A DNA stretch of 64,000 bases from Achromobacter xylosoxidans (GTDB lineage Bacteria > Pseudomonadota > Gammaproteobacteria > Burkholderiales > Burkholderiaceae_B), in assembly GCF_001457475.1 (NCBI RefSeq), contig NZ_LN831029.1, positions 4,278,001 to 4,342,000 of the forward strand. The letters are read 5' to 3'. The position numbers were made by a program, and so were the translations under genes. Below the pieces are notes generated by a model. It was not told the origin of the DNA, searched no databases, and saw only the letters and a list, made by a program, of their open reading frames with translations. This document shows positions 1-9,887 of the stretch, in pieces; position 1 is the first letter of the stretch, and each line of letters opens with the position of its first letter.

Positions 1-786
1 GCGCTGGCGTCGTCCGGCGACTGGACCCGGGTGGTCTGGACCGTGGCGGGCGCCGCCGCCGCGCTGGTGCCGGTGGCCTGGTGGCTGGTGCCCGACCGCC
101 CCGCCAGCGTCGGCCTGGTTCCTTTCGGCAGCGACCCGCATGAACCGCCCGCGCCCGCCACGCCGCGCACCGGCATGATCGCCGCCACCTTCGGCGCCCT
201 GTCCCGCGCCGCCCGCACCCGCACCTTCTGGTTCCTGTTCGCCACCTTCTTCATCTGCGGCTTCACCACCAATGGGCTGGTCGGCACGCACCTGATCGCG
301 CTGTGCGGCGACCATGGCATGCCCGAAGTGCAGGCGGCGGGGCTGCTGGCGATCATGGGCATCTTCGACCTGTTCGGCACCACCGCCTCCGGCTGGCTGA
401 CCGACCGCTACGATCCGCGCAAGCTGCTGTTCGTCTACTACGGGCTGCGCGGCCTGGCGCTGATCTATCTGCCCTATTCCGACTTCTCGTTCTACGGCCT
501 GGCGATCTTCGCGGTGTTCTTCGGCCTGGACTGGATCGCCACCGTGCCGCCCACGCTGCGCCTGGCCACTGAAGCCTTCGGCGATCGCGAGGCGCCCATC
601 GTGTTCGGCTGGATCGTCGCCGGCCACCAGTTGGGCGCGGCCAGCGCGGCCTGGATGGCGGGCGTGGTGCGCGAGTCGCAAGGCAGCTACCTGATGGCCT
701 TCGTCGCGGCCGGCGCCACAGGTCTCGTCGCCGCCGTCATCGCCCTGCTGATCGGGCGCGAGCGGGTCGTGGCGCAACCCGCGTAG
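1..786 (+). CDS. MFS transporter, C-terminal part (5' end outside window)
   Basis: The reading frame is open from base 1 to a TAG stop at 784-786, so the first half of the gene lies upstream. The roughly 261 visible residues hold about six hydrophobic segments. The second half shows the major facilitator pattern of a helix followed by a short charged loop (GWLTDRYDPRKLL), typical of the loop between helices 8 and 9. It would be an inner-membrane secondary transporter. The substrate cannot be told from this fragment; the neighbouring liv operon faces it and is not co-transcribed. A shared terminator follows directly. Confidence 0.85.
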   Translation, partial: ALASSGDWTRVVWTVAGAAAALVPVAWWLVPDRPASVGLVPFGSDPHEPPAPATPRTGMIAATFGALSRAARTRTFWFLFATFFICGFTTNGLVGTHLIALCGDHGMPEVQAAGLLAIMGIFDLFGTTASGWLTDRYDPRKLLFVYYGLRGLALIYLPYSDFSFYGLAIFAVFFGLDWIATVPPTLRLATEAFGDREAPIVFGWIVAGHQLGAASAAWMAGVVRESQGSYLMAFVAAGATGLVAAVIALLIGRERVVAQPA

Positions 787-802
787 CCCGCCAGCGCGGC
801 AC

Positions 803-836
803 AAAAAAAAGCCCGGCCTGGCGGCCGGGCTTTTCT
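803..836. terminator. Bidirectional intrinsic terminator between the MFS gene and livF
   Basis: An 8-bp GC stem (GCCCGGCC / GGCCGGGC, 811-818 and 823-830) with a 4-base loop is flanked by an A-run at 803-810 and a T-run at 831-834. It therefore works on both strands and separates the convergent MFS and liv transcripts. Confidence 0.9.
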
Positions 837-857
837 CATGCGGCAAGCGGAACGCGG

Positions 858-1591
858 CTACGCCTCTTCCACTTCCCCCAGGTACGCGGCGCGCACCTTG
901 GGATCGTGCAGCATGTCGGCGGCAGGACCGGACAGCGTGATCTCGCCGGATTCCATCACGTAGCCGCGGTGGCTGTTCTCCAGCGCCAGGCGCGCGTTCT
1001 GCTCGATCAAGAGGATCGTGACGCCTTCGCTGGCGATGGTGCGCACCACCTCGAAGACCTTCTCGACCATCAGCGGCGCCAGCCCCATCGAGGGTTCGTC
1101 CAGCAACAGCAGCTTCGGACGCGCGATCATCGCGCGGCCCATGGCCACCATCTGCTGCTCGCCACCCGAGAGCGTGCCCGCCGCCTGCTTGCGGCGTTCG
1201 GCCAGGCGCGGGAACAGCGTGAACACGCGGTCGGTGTCCTGCCGCACCTGCGCGGCGTCGCGCCGGATGTAGGCGCCCATCGCCAGGTTTTCCTCGATGG
1301 TGAGCTGGCCAAAGATGCCGCGTCCCTCGGGCACCATCACCAGGCCCTGGCGCACCAGCTCGTGCGACTTCTGGCCGCCGATGGACTGGCCGCCGTAGAC
1401 CACTTCGCCGCCGGCCAGCGGCACCAGGCCGCAGATGGCGCGCAGCGTCGTGCTCTTGCCGGCGCCGTTGGCGCCGATCAGGCACACCAGTTCGCCTTCG
1501 TCCACGCGCAGGTCGATGCCGCGCACCGCGCGGATGCCGCCGTACGCGACCTGCAGGCCGCGCAGTTCCAGTAGGGGTTTGCTTGCCGTCG

Positions 1592-1595
<4 letters not shown>
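858..1595 (-). CDS. livF: Branched-chain amino-acid ABC transporter ATP-binding protein LivF
   Basis: This 245-residue protein is the second ATPase of the high-affinity leucine/isoleucine/valine importer and acts on the cytoplasmic face of the inner membrane. Walker A (GANGAGKST) is at residues 41-49, the ABC signature LSGGEQQ at 142-148 and Walker B LLLLDEP at 162-168. The QGLVMVPEGR stretch around residue 85 is typical of LivF rather than LivG. It is the last gene of livKHMGF: its ATG overlaps the livG stop in an ATGA (1592-1595), which implies translational coupling. The exact substrate range (for example other amino acids or amides) cannot be read from the ATPase. Confidence 0.93.
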
Positions 1596-2388
<793 letters not shown>

Positions 2389-2392
<4 letters not shown>

Positions 2393-3477
2393 GCCGCGCC
2401 TCCCTGCGTCTTGGTGGCCAGCTCGCGCTTGCGCACGGCCGACGGCCACAGGCCGGCGGGACGGAACAGCATCACGCACACCATCGCCAGGCCGAACAGC
2501 AGCATGCGGATGCCCTCGGGATCCAGCACCACCGCGCCGAACACCATCTGCTGCACCGGCTCGACCACGGCGCGCAGGAATTCCGGCAACGCGGCCAGGA
2601 TCAGCGCGCCCAGGATCACGCCCGGGATGTGGCCCATGCCGCCCAGCACCACCATGCACAGGATGGAAATGGACTCCATCAGCGAGAAGCTCTCGGGGCT
2701 GACGAAACCCTGCATCGACGCGAACAGCGCGCCCGCCACGCCGCCGAACGAGGCACCCATGGCGAAGGCCAGCAGCTTGATGTTGCGGGTGTTGATGCCC
2801 ATCGCCTTGGCGGCGATCTCGTCTTCGCGGATGGCTTCCCAGGCGCGGCCGATGCGCGAGTTCTGCAGGCGCACGCACACCAGGATGATGATCAGCGTCA
2901 GCGCCAGCAGCAGGTAGTAGTACTTCTCCGGCCCGGTCACGCGGATGCCCAGCAGGCTCTCGGTGCGGCCAAAGGCGAACTCGCCCACCTTGAAGGTATC
3001 GATGCGGTTGATGCCCTGCGGGCCGTTGGTGATGTTGACCGGCGCGTTCAGGTTGTTCAGGAAGATGCGGATGATCTCGCCGAAGCCCAACGTCACGATG
3101 GCCAGGTAATCGCCGCGCAACTTGAGCGTCGGCGCCCCCAGCAGCACCCCGAACAGGCACGCCACCGCCAGCGCGATCGGCAGGATCGCCCAGAACGGCA
3201 GGTGCAGCCCGAAGTGCGGCGAAGCCAGCAGCGCCCAGGTGTAGGCGCCCACCGCGTAGAACGCGATGTAGCCCAGGTCCAGCAGGCCGGCAAAGCCCAC
3301 CACGATGTTCAGGCCCAGCGACAGCATCACGTACAGCAGCGCGAAGTTCAGGATGCGGACCCAGCTCTGGCCGGCCATGCCGATCACGAACGGCAGCACC
3401 GCCAGCACGATGCCGATCAGCGCGATGCCGATCAGGTTGCGGGTCGACAGCCCGCTGTTTTTCAGGGTGGTGCTCAT
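2389..3477 (-). CDS. livM: Branched-chain amino-acid ABC transporter permease LivM
   Basis: A 362-residue inner-membrane permease with about nine to ten hydrophobic segments. The conserved permease motif around LGFGEIIRIFLNNL (about residue 135) and the cytoplasmic coupling sequence RIGRAWEAIREDEIAAKAMG contact the ATPases. The start ATG at 3475-3477 gives MSTTLKNSGLSTRN and overlaps the livH stop (ATGA). Upstream extension of the open frame would run into livH and is rejected. With LivH it forms the membrane channel of the importer. Confidence 0.93.
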
Positions 3478-4403
3478 GCGCGGTCCCCCACACGCTCGCC
3501 CAGCAGGCCGGACGGACGGAAAATCAGCACCAGCACCAGCACGAAGAACGCGAACACGTCCTGGTAGTGGCTGCCCAGGAAGCCGCCGGTCAGGTCGCCG
3601 ATGTAGCCGGCGCCCAGCGATTCGATGATGCCCAGCAGCAGGCCGCCCGCCATGGCGCCGACCAGGTTGCCGATGCCGCCCAGCACCGCGGCCGTGAAGG
3701 CCTTCAGGCCCAGCATGAAGCCCATGGTGTACTGCGACACGCCGTAGTAGGTGGCGACCATCATGCCGGCCACCGCGGCCAGCGCCGAGCCGATCAGGAA
3801 CGCCGCCGAGATCACGGTGTTGATGTTCACGCCCATCAGGCCGGCCACTTCGCGGTTCTGCGCGGTGGCGCGCATGGCGGTGCCCAGGCGCGTCTTGTGC
3901 ACCACGGCCAGCAACCCGCCCATGATGAGCGCGGCGATCGCGACGATGGCGATCTGCAGCGTGCTCATGCGGGCGCCGAAGATCTCGAACACCTGCGGCG
4001 TCAGCACCTGCGGGAAGTTCAGATAGTTGCGGCCCCAGCCCATCATCGCCACGTTCTGCAGGATGATGGACACGCCGATGGCGGTGATCAGGGCGGCCAG
4101 GCGCGGCGCGCGGCGCAGCGGCCGGTAGGCCACGCGCTCGGCGGTCCAGCCCACGGCCATGCACAGCGGCACGGACACCAGCAGGCCCAGGCCCAGCACC
4201 ATGAAGGCGGACGCGGACGGGTCGCCGCCGACCAGCGAGATGGCGATCGTGGTGGCCGCCATCGCGCCGATCATGACGACGTCGCCATGCGCGAAGTTGA
4301 TCAGCCCGATGATGCCGTACACCATGGTGTAGCCAAGGGCGACCAGGGCGTACACGCTGCCGAGCGTGACGCCGTTAATCAGTTGTTGAATGAAGATATC
4401 CAT
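3474..4403 (-). CDS. livH: Branched-chain amino-acid ABC transporter permease LivH
   Basis: A 309-residue inner-membrane permease beginning MDIFIQQLINGVTLGSVYAL, a hallmark LivH N-terminus. It has about eight membrane segments and a coupling loop near LGTAMRATAQNREVAGLMGV (about residue 180). It follows livK by 161 bases on the same strand. That gap contains GC-rich inverted repeats, so livK may be expressed at a higher level than livHMGF, a common arrangement in ABC importers. Confidence 0.93.
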   Translation of the reverse strand: MDIFIQQLINGVTLGSVYALVALGYTMVYGIIGLINFAHGDVVMIGAMAATTIAISLVGGDPSASAFMVLGLGLLVSVPLCMAVGWTAERVAYRPLRRAPRLAALITAIGVSIILQNVAMMGWGRNYLNFPQVLTPQVFEIFGARMSTLQIAIVAIAALIMGGLLAVVHKTRLGTAMRATAQNREVAGLMGVNINTVISAAFLIGSALAAVAGMMVATYYGVSQYTMGFMLGLKAFTAAVLGGIGNLVGAMAGGLLLGIIESLGAGYIGDLTGGFLGSHYQDVFAFFVLVLVLIFRPSGLLGERVGDRA

Positions 4404-4453
4404 AGGGGCCGTGGAAATAAGCCTGGAAAAATCGCGCGAGGATCGGATGCGGC

Positions 4454-4470
4454 GCGGCCCCGGGGGCCGC
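4454..4470 (-). promoter_or_regulatory. GC-rich inverted repeat between livK and livH (possible attenuator)
   Basis: GCGGCCCC (4454-4461) and GGGGCCGC (4463-4470) are perfect arms around a single base, so a real hairpin would open the inner pairs. A second GC inverted repeat lies just beyond (about 4484-4505). No T-run follows on the minus strand. It could slow transcription or protect the livK 3' end; this is inference. Confidence 0.3.
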
Positions 4471-4564
4471 CTTCGCGCAAATCGCCGCCGCGCCGGGCGG
4501 CGCGCGCGGGGTCAATCAAGATGGCCAGGCGCGGCGGCGCCGCGTCCTGGCCGGGTCAGGCAGC

Positions 4565-5710
4565 TTAGTTGGCCTGGCTGACCATCGTTTCAACCATCTC
4601 CCACTTGCCATTCTTGACTTCGTAGATGGTGACCGAGATTTCCTTCAGGTCGCCGTTCTTGTCGTAGGCGATGTGCTCGCTGGTGGCGCCCTTGCGGTTC
4701 AGCTTGGCCAGTTCCGGCAGGTACTTCTCGGGCTTGGCCGAACCGGCCGCTTCGATCGCCGCGATCATGTTCCAGGCGCCGTCATAGGCGTACGGCGCGT
4801 AGACGCCGGGGGCCTTCTTGAAGCGGGCCTGGTAGCGCTGCTCGAAGTCCTTGCCCGCGGCCATCTTGTCCAGCGGCACGCCGGCCAGCGAGGCGTAGGT
4901 GCCGTCGGCGGCGTCGCCGGCCAGCTTGATGAAGGTGTCGCTGCGGGTCATTTCACCCGAGACCAGCGGCGCCTTCAGGCCGAGCGTGGCCAACTGGCGC
5001 TTCATCGGGCCGGACTGCGCGTCCAGGCCGCCGTAGAAGATGGCGTCGGGCGCCGAGCCCTTGATGTTGGTCAGGATGGCCGTGAAGTCGTTGGCCTTGT
5101 CGGTCGTGTACTCGCGGCGCACCACCTGGCCGCCGGCGGCCTTGACGGCCTTCTCGACCTCGTCGGCCAGGCCCTGGCCGTAGGCGGTGCGGTCGTCGAT
5201 GATGGCGACCTTCTTGGCCTTCAGGCTCTGCACCATGAACTTGCCGACCGCGGCGCCCTGCTGGGTGTCGCTGGTCATCATGCGGAAGGTGGTTTCGTAG
5301 CCCTGCTTGGTGTACTCGGGCGAGGTCGCCATGGCGATCTGCGGCAGGCCGGCTTCGTGGTAGACGCGCGAAGCGGGAATCGTGGTGCCCGAGTTGAAGT
5401 GGCCCAGGATGCCGACGACGTTCTCGTCGACCAGCTGCTGCGCCACCTGCACGCCCACGCGCGGGTCGGCCTGGTCGTCGCGCGACACCAGCACGAACTT
5501 GGCGGGCTGGCCGTCGACCTTCACGCCCTTCTTGTTGGCTTCTTCCAGCGCCAGGTTCAGGCCGTTCTGCATGTCCTCGCCATAGTGCGACTGGGGACCG
5601 GTCAGGGGCGCGGCAAAGCCGAACTTGACGTCGGCGGCCTGCGCGGCCGCGGCCATGCCGACGGCGGCGATGCTGGCGGCGACAAGCTTCAAAGTGGTGC
5701 GAAACTTCAT
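4565..5710 (-). CDS. livK: Branched-chain amino-acid ABC transporter periplasmic binding protein LivK
   Basis: A 381-residue periplasmic receptor of the Leu/Ile/Val-binding (periplasmic-binding-protein type I) family. The signal peptide has the pattern MKFRTTLKLVAAS...AQA-ADVKFG, with cleavage after about residue 25. The mature protein opens with the family signature KFGFAAPLTGPQSHYGED and contains the hinge-region sequence VVGILGHFNSGTT. The ATG at 5708-5710 has a strong GGAGG six bases upstream. It is the first gene of livKHMGF. A short inverted repeat ACCTGG/CCAGGT (5747-5752, 5762-5767) touches a plausible minus-strand -10 (TATAAC) and could be an operator. Confidence 0.92.
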   Translation of the reverse strand: MKFRTTLKLVAASIAAVGMAAAAQAADVKFGFAAPLTGPQSHYGEDMQNGLNLALEEANKKGVKVDGQPAKFVLVSRDDQADPRVGVQVAQQLVDENVVGILGHFNSGTTIPASRVYHEAGLPQIAMATSPEYTKQGYETTFRMMTSDTQQGAAVGKFMVQSLKAKKVAIIDDRTAYGQGLADEVEKAVKAAGGQVVRREYTTDKANDFTAILTNIKGSAPDAIFYGGLDAQSGPMKRQLATLGLKAPLVSGEMTRSDTFIKLAGDAADGTYASLAGVPLDKMAAGKDFEQRYQARFKKAPGVYAPYAYDGAWNMIAAIEAAGSAKPEKYLPELAKLNRKGATSEHIAYDKNGDLKEISVTIYEVKNGKWEMVETMVSQAN

Positions 5711-5859
5711 TGGAATCCTCCGGTATGTCGGATGTGGCTTTGTTATACCTGGGCTTTTGGGCCAGGTGATCTATTTGAGTGCGATTGCCGGGTTGCCACA
5801 ATCGAACTTCAGGTGCGACCGGATTTTGCTTCCAGTGCAACCTCGCTAGATATTGGAGA

Positions 5860-5883
5860 TAACCCTTGGTTTCCCAAGGGTTA
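5860..5883. repeat. Perfect 10-bp hairpin after putA (TAACCCTTGG / CCAAGGGTTA)
   Basis: The arms lie at 5860-5869 and 5874-5883 around a TTTC loop, 14 bases beyond the putA stop and upstream of livK. There is no T-run, so it is not a standard intrinsic terminator. It may stabilise the putA 3' end or terminate with Rho. Two other palindromes in this window share the TTAACCC core (9825-9845 and 30866-30893). Confidence 0.6.
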
Positions 5884-5897
5884 CCCCTCGGTCACGC

Positions 5898-8800
5898 TCA
5901 GCCGATGGTCATGAGGCTGGCGTTGCCGCCGGCCGCGGCCGTATTGACGCTGATGGAACGTTCGGTAAGCAGGCGTTCCGGCACATACGCGGCGCCGGCC
6001 GCCAACGCGTCCGAGGTCAGCCCATGCACCGCCAGGATCGCGCCCGGACGCTGCGCGATGCGCTGGTTCAGGGCGCGCAGCGTGTCGCCGTCGCCCTCGA
6101 ACAGCACCGCGTGGTAGTCGGCCTGGTCGACCTCGGCATCGGCCAGGATACCCGCCTGGCCCTGCTGCTCGGCATCCAGCGTGGCCAGCAGCGCCTGCGC
6201 CGCCGGCGTGTCGGCGAACCAGGCGTGGTTGCCCGTCAGGCGCGCCGCGGCCCACTGGGCGCGCGCGCCGGCCTCGGTGGCCGCCACGCAGTAGACCGCG
6301 CCGCGCGGTTCCACCATATAGGTGTTGGTCTCGCCCGTGGGACCCGGCAGCGCGATGCGCTGCGGCAGCGGCGCCGCCGCGTCCAGCGCCGGCGGCAGGC
6401 CCTCGGGCCGCGTGCCCAGCAGGCGGTACATATACAGCGGGCCGCCGGCCTTGGGGCCGGTGCCCGACAGGCACTCGCCGCCAAAGGGCTGCACCCCGAC
6501 CACCGCGCCGACGATGTTGCGGTTGACGTAGACGTTGCCGGCATGGACCTGGCCGGTCACGTGGGCAATGGTTTCGTCGATGCGGGTGTGCACGCCGAAG
6601 GTCAGGCCGTAGCCGGTGCCATTGATGGCGTCCAGCAACGCGTCCAGCTCATCGCGGGCGTAGCGCACCACGTGCAGCACCGGGCCGAACACTTCGCGCG
6701 TCAGTTCGCTGATGTGGTCGATCTCGATGATGGTGGGCGCCACGAAGGTGCCGTGGCGGCATTCGCCGTTCAGCTCGACCTGGTCCACCCGGTGGCCGGC
6801 CGTGCGCATCGCGTCGATGTGGCGCTGGATGCCGTTGCGCGCCTCGGTGTCGATGACCGGGCCGACGTCGACCGACAGGCGGTCCGGGTTGCCCACGCTC
6901 AGTTCGCGCATCGCGCCGCGCAGCATGGTCAGGACGTGATCGGCGTTGTCTTCCTGCACGCATAGCACGCGCAGCGCGGAACAGCGCTGGCCGGCCGAAT
7001 CGAAGGCCGAGCTGAGCACGTCGAATACCACCTGCTCGGACAGCGCCGACGAATCCACCACCATGGCGTTCTGGCCGCCGGTCTCGGCGATCAGCGGAAT
7101 GGTATGGCCGTCGTCGTCCAGCCGATCGGCCAGCGTGCGCGCGATGATGCGCGCCACGTCGGTCGAGCCGGTGAACATCACGCCACGCACGCCGGGGCTG
7201 GCCACCAGTTGCGCGCCCACGGTCTCGCCACGGCCGGGCAACAGTTGCACCGCGCCGGCCGGCACGCCGGCGGCGCGCAGGATCGCCACCGCCTGCGCCG
7301 CGATCAGCGGCGTCTGCTCGGCGGGCTTGGCCAGCACGGTGTTGCCGGCGGCCAGCGCGGCCGCGACCTGGCCGGTGAAGATGGCCAGCGGGAAATTCCA
7401 GGGGCTGATGCACAGCACCGTGCCCAGCGGGCGGTGCGTGTCGTTGCTGAATTCGCGGTCGGCCTGGTCGGCGTAGTAGCGCAGGAAGTCCACCGCCTCG
7501 CGCACTTCGGCGATGGCGTTGGGCAGCGACTTGCCGGCCTCGCGCACGATCAGGCCCAGCAGGGTCTGCATCTGCTCTTCCAGCAGTTGCGCGGCGCGGC
7601 GCAGGCATTGCGCGCGCTCGGCCACCGGGGTCGACTGCCAGATGGGCGCGGCATTGGCCGCGGCGCGCAGGGCGGCCTCGGCTTCTTCGCCATTGGCCTC
7701 GATGACATGGCCGACCACGTCGCGCAGGTTGGCGGGGTTGCGCACCTCGATGGCGCGCGCCGCGTCCCAGGCGCCGTCGCCCTCGCCCAGCATGGGCGCG
7801 GCGCGCCAGGGCGTGGCGGCGCTGGCCAGCAGCGCGGCCGACAGCGAGCCCAGGCGGTGTTCGTTGCTCAGGTCCAGGCCGGCGGAGTTGGCGCGCGCGC
7901 CCTGTTGCGGATTGCCGTAAAGCTCGCGCGGCAACGGAATCTTCTCGTGCGGCGCGCCCAGCGGCACGATGCGCGAGGCGGCCTCGACCGGGTCGGCCAC
8001 CAGGGTCTCGACCGGAATGCTCTCGTCGCCGATCAGATTGACGAACGAGGTATTGGCGCCGTTTTCCAGCAGGCGGCGCACCAGGTAGGCCAGCAGCGTT
8101 TCGTGCGTGCCGACCGGGGCGTAGATGCGGCACGGACGGTTCAGCTTGCCCTGGGCCAGCGGCCCGACCACCTCGTCATACAGCGGTTCGCCCATGCCGT
8201 GCAGGCATTGGAATTCATACTGGCCCGGGTAGTAGTTCTGGCCGGCCAGCTGGTAGATCGCCGACAGCGTGTAGGCGTTGTGGGTGGCGAACTGCGGATA
8301 CACGGCTTCCGGCGCGCCCAGCAGCTTGCGGGCGCAGGCCAGGTAGGCCACGTCGGTGTAGACCTTGCGGGTGTAGACCGGATAGCCCTCCAGGCCATCG
8401 ACCTGGGCGCGCTTGATCTCGCTGTCCCAGTAGGCGCCCTTGACCAGGCGCACCATCACGCGATGACGGCTGCGGCGCGCCAGGTCGATGACGTAGTCGA
8501 TGACGAACGGCGCGCGCTTCTGGTAGGCCTGGATCACGAAGCCGATGCCATTCCAGCCTTCCAGCTCGGGCGTGAAGCACAGCGCCTCCAGCAGATCCAG
8601 CGAGATTTCCAGGCGGTCGGCTTCTTCGGCATCGATGTTCAGGCCGATGTCGTAGCTGCGCGCCAGGATGGTCAGCGCCTTCACGCGCGGCAGCAGCTCG
8701 GCCATGACGCGTTCGCGCTGGGCGCGCGAATAGCGCGGGTGCAGCGCCGACAGCTTGATGGAGATGCCGGGGCCTTCATAGATGCCGCGGCCGGCGGCGG

Positions 8801-9719
8801 CCTTGCCGATGGCGTGGATGGCCTGCTCGTACGAAGCGTAATAGCGCTCGGCGTCCTCGGCCGTGGTGGCCGCTTCGCCCAGCATGTCGTACGAATAGCG
8901 GAAGCCGCGGCCTTCCATCTTGCGGTTGTTGGCCAGCGCCTCGGAAATGGTCTGGCCCGACACGAATTGCTCGCCCATCATGCGCATGGCGATGTTCACG
9001 CCCTTGCGCACCAGCGGCTCGCCGCCCTTGCCGATCAGGCGCGTCAGCGCCTTGGACAGCGACTGCTCGCTGCTCACGGCCACCAGCTTGCCGGTGATCA
9101 TCAGGCCCCAGGTGGCGGCGTTGACGAACAGCGACTGCGAACCGCCCATGTGCGATTTCCAGTCGCCGCGCGAGACCTTGTCGCGGATCAGCGCATCGCG
9201 CGTGGCGCGGTCGGGAATGCGCAGCAGCGCCTCGGCCAGGCACATCAGCGCCACGCCCTCCTGGCTGGACAGCGAGAATTCCTGGATCAGTCCCTCGACG
9301 CCGCCGCCGCTGCGCTTGCCGCGCAGCTTCTTGACCAGGTCGGTGGCCATCGCATGCACTTTTTCCAGGTTCGGCATGCGTGCCTGGCCCAGCAACAGCG
9401 GCACGCACTCGGGCTCGGGCCGGCGATAGGCCGCCGTGATGGCCGCGCGCAGCACCGATTGCGGCTGCACGTCCTGGCCGAACTCGTAGAACGGCGGCGT
9501 GGCGGCGGCCTGGTGCTCACCGCCGTCTTCATCGCCTCCCTCGTCGCCGCCCAGGTGGGACATCTCGGCCGGCAGGTGGCCACGCTCGATCTTGTCCAGG
9601 TAGGCGAGAATCGCCTGCTTGTGCAGCCAGTGCGGCGTGCAATTGAGTTTTTGCGCGGCGGCCTTCAGGCGGTCGCGCAGCGCGTCATCGACCTTGACGC
9701 CGAGGGTGGTGCTGGCCAT
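5898..9719 (-). CDS. putA: Trifunctional PutA: proline dehydrogenase / P5C dehydrogenase / transcriptional repressor
   Basis: A 1273-residue protein that oxidises proline to glutamate in two steps at the inner membrane, passing electrons to the quinone pool and NAD. Residues 1-47 (TTLGVKVDDALRDRLKAAAQ) form a ribbon-helix-helix DNA-binding domain, so it should also repress its own gene. The FAD-dependent proline dehydrogenase barrel covers about 190-490 (for example GIYEGPGISIKLSALHPRYS). The aldehyde dehydrogenase part covers about 570-1010, with ETGGQNAMVV and the catalytic cysteine in AGQRCSALR (Cys913). A C-terminal domain follows. Length fits type B/C PutA proteins. No putP proline permease lies in the window. 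A PutA-type operator lies upstream at 9800-9813. Confidence 0.96.
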   Translation of the reverse strand: MASTTLGVKVDDALRDRLKAAAQKLNCTPHWLHKQAILAYLDKIERGHLPAEMSHLGGDEGGDEDGGEHQAAATPPFYEFGQDVQPQSVLRAAITAAYRRPEPECVPLLLGQARMPNLEKVHAMATDLVKKLRGKRSGGGVEGLIQEFSLSSQEGVALMCLAEALLRIPDRATRDALIRDKVSRGDWKSHMGGSQSLFVNAATWGLMITGKLVAVSSEQSLSKALTRLIGKGGEPLVRKGVNIAMRMMGEQFVSGQTISEALANNRKMEGRGFRYSYDMLGEAATTAEDAERYYASYEQAIHAIGKAAAGRGIYEGPGISIKLSALHPRYSRAQRERVMAELLPRVKALTILARSYDIGLNIDAEEADRLEISLDLLEALCFTPELEGWNGIGFVIQAYQKRAPFVIDYVIDLARRSRHRVMVRLVKGAYWDSEIKRAQVDGLEGYPVYTRKVYTDVAYLACARKLLGAPEAVYPQFATHNAYTLSAIYQLAGQNYYPGQYEFQCLHGMGEPLYDEVVGPLAQGKLNRPCRIYAPVGTHETLLAYLVRRLLENGANTSFVNLIGDESIPVETLVADPVEAASRIVPLGAPHEKIPLPRELYGNPQQGARANSAGLDLSNEHRLGSLSAALLASAATPWRAAPMLGEGDGAWDAARAIEVRNPANLRDVVGHVIEANGEEAEAALRAAANAAPIWQSTPVAERAQCLRRAAQLLEEQMQTLLGLIVREAGKSLPNAIAEVREAVDFLRYYADQADREFSNDTHRPLGTVLCISPWNFPLAIFTGQVAAALAAGNTVLAKPAEQTPLIAAQAVAILRAAGVPAGAVQLLPGRGETVGAQLVASPGVRGVMFTGSTDVARIIARTLADRLDDDGHTIPLIAETGGQNAMVVDSSALSEQVVFDVLSSAFDSAGQRCSALRVLCVQEDNADHVLTMLRGAMRELSVGNPDRLSVDVGPVIDTEARNGIQRHIDAMRTAGHRVDQVELNGECRHGTFVAPTIIEIDHISELTREVFGPVLHVVRYARDELDALLDAINGTGYGLTFGVHTRIDETIAHVTGQVHAGNVYVNRNIVGAVVGVQPFGGECLSGTGPKAGGPLYMYRLLGTRPEGLPPALDAAAPLPQRIALPGPTGETNTYMVEPRGAVYCVAATEAGARAQWAAARLTGNHAWFADTPAAQALLATLDAEQQGQAGILADAEVDQADYHAVLFEGDGDTLRALNQRIAQRPGAILAVHGLTSDALAAGAAYVPERLLTERSISVNTAAAGGNASLMTIG

Positions 9720-9799
9720 AAGAGATTGCTTCCTGTCGCATGGCAGAGGTCACACCGGGCACGCAAAGGGGCCCGGCATCGGTAGGACCGTATGCTAGT

Positions 9800-9813
9800 C
9801 AGGTTGCAACCTG
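9800..9813. promoter_or_regulatory. Perfect 14-bp palindrome, candidate PutA autoregulatory operator
   Basis: CAGGTTGCAACCTG is its own reverse complement. It contains GTTGCA on both strands (9803-9808 and, reversed, 9805-9810). GTTGCA is the reported recognition core of the PutA ribbon-helix-helix domain in Escherichia coli. It lies 81-94 bases upstream of the putA start, where a repressor site would be expected. Confidence 0.65.
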
Positions 9814-9824
9814 GTTTGTATTAA

Positions 9825-9845
9825 GGTTAACCCTAGGGGTTAACC
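9825..9845. repeat. Perfect 9-bp inverted repeat between pqiC and putA
   Basis: GGTTAACCC (9825-9833), TAG, GGGTTAACC (9837-9845). It lies between the pqiC stop and the putA operator palindrome. It may end the pqi transcript or be a second regulator site for putA; no T-run follows it. Confidence 0.5.
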
Positions 9846-9887
9846 GTTTGAGATCACGGCAGGTTTTGGCGCTCTGCCCGTCCCCGT

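Noticed and set aside
7104..9785. 893-codon open frame on the plus strand opposite putA
   Set aside because: It mirrors the putA codons in GC-rich DNA. The product is rich in Arg, Ala, Gln and His with no family features, and putA is certain.
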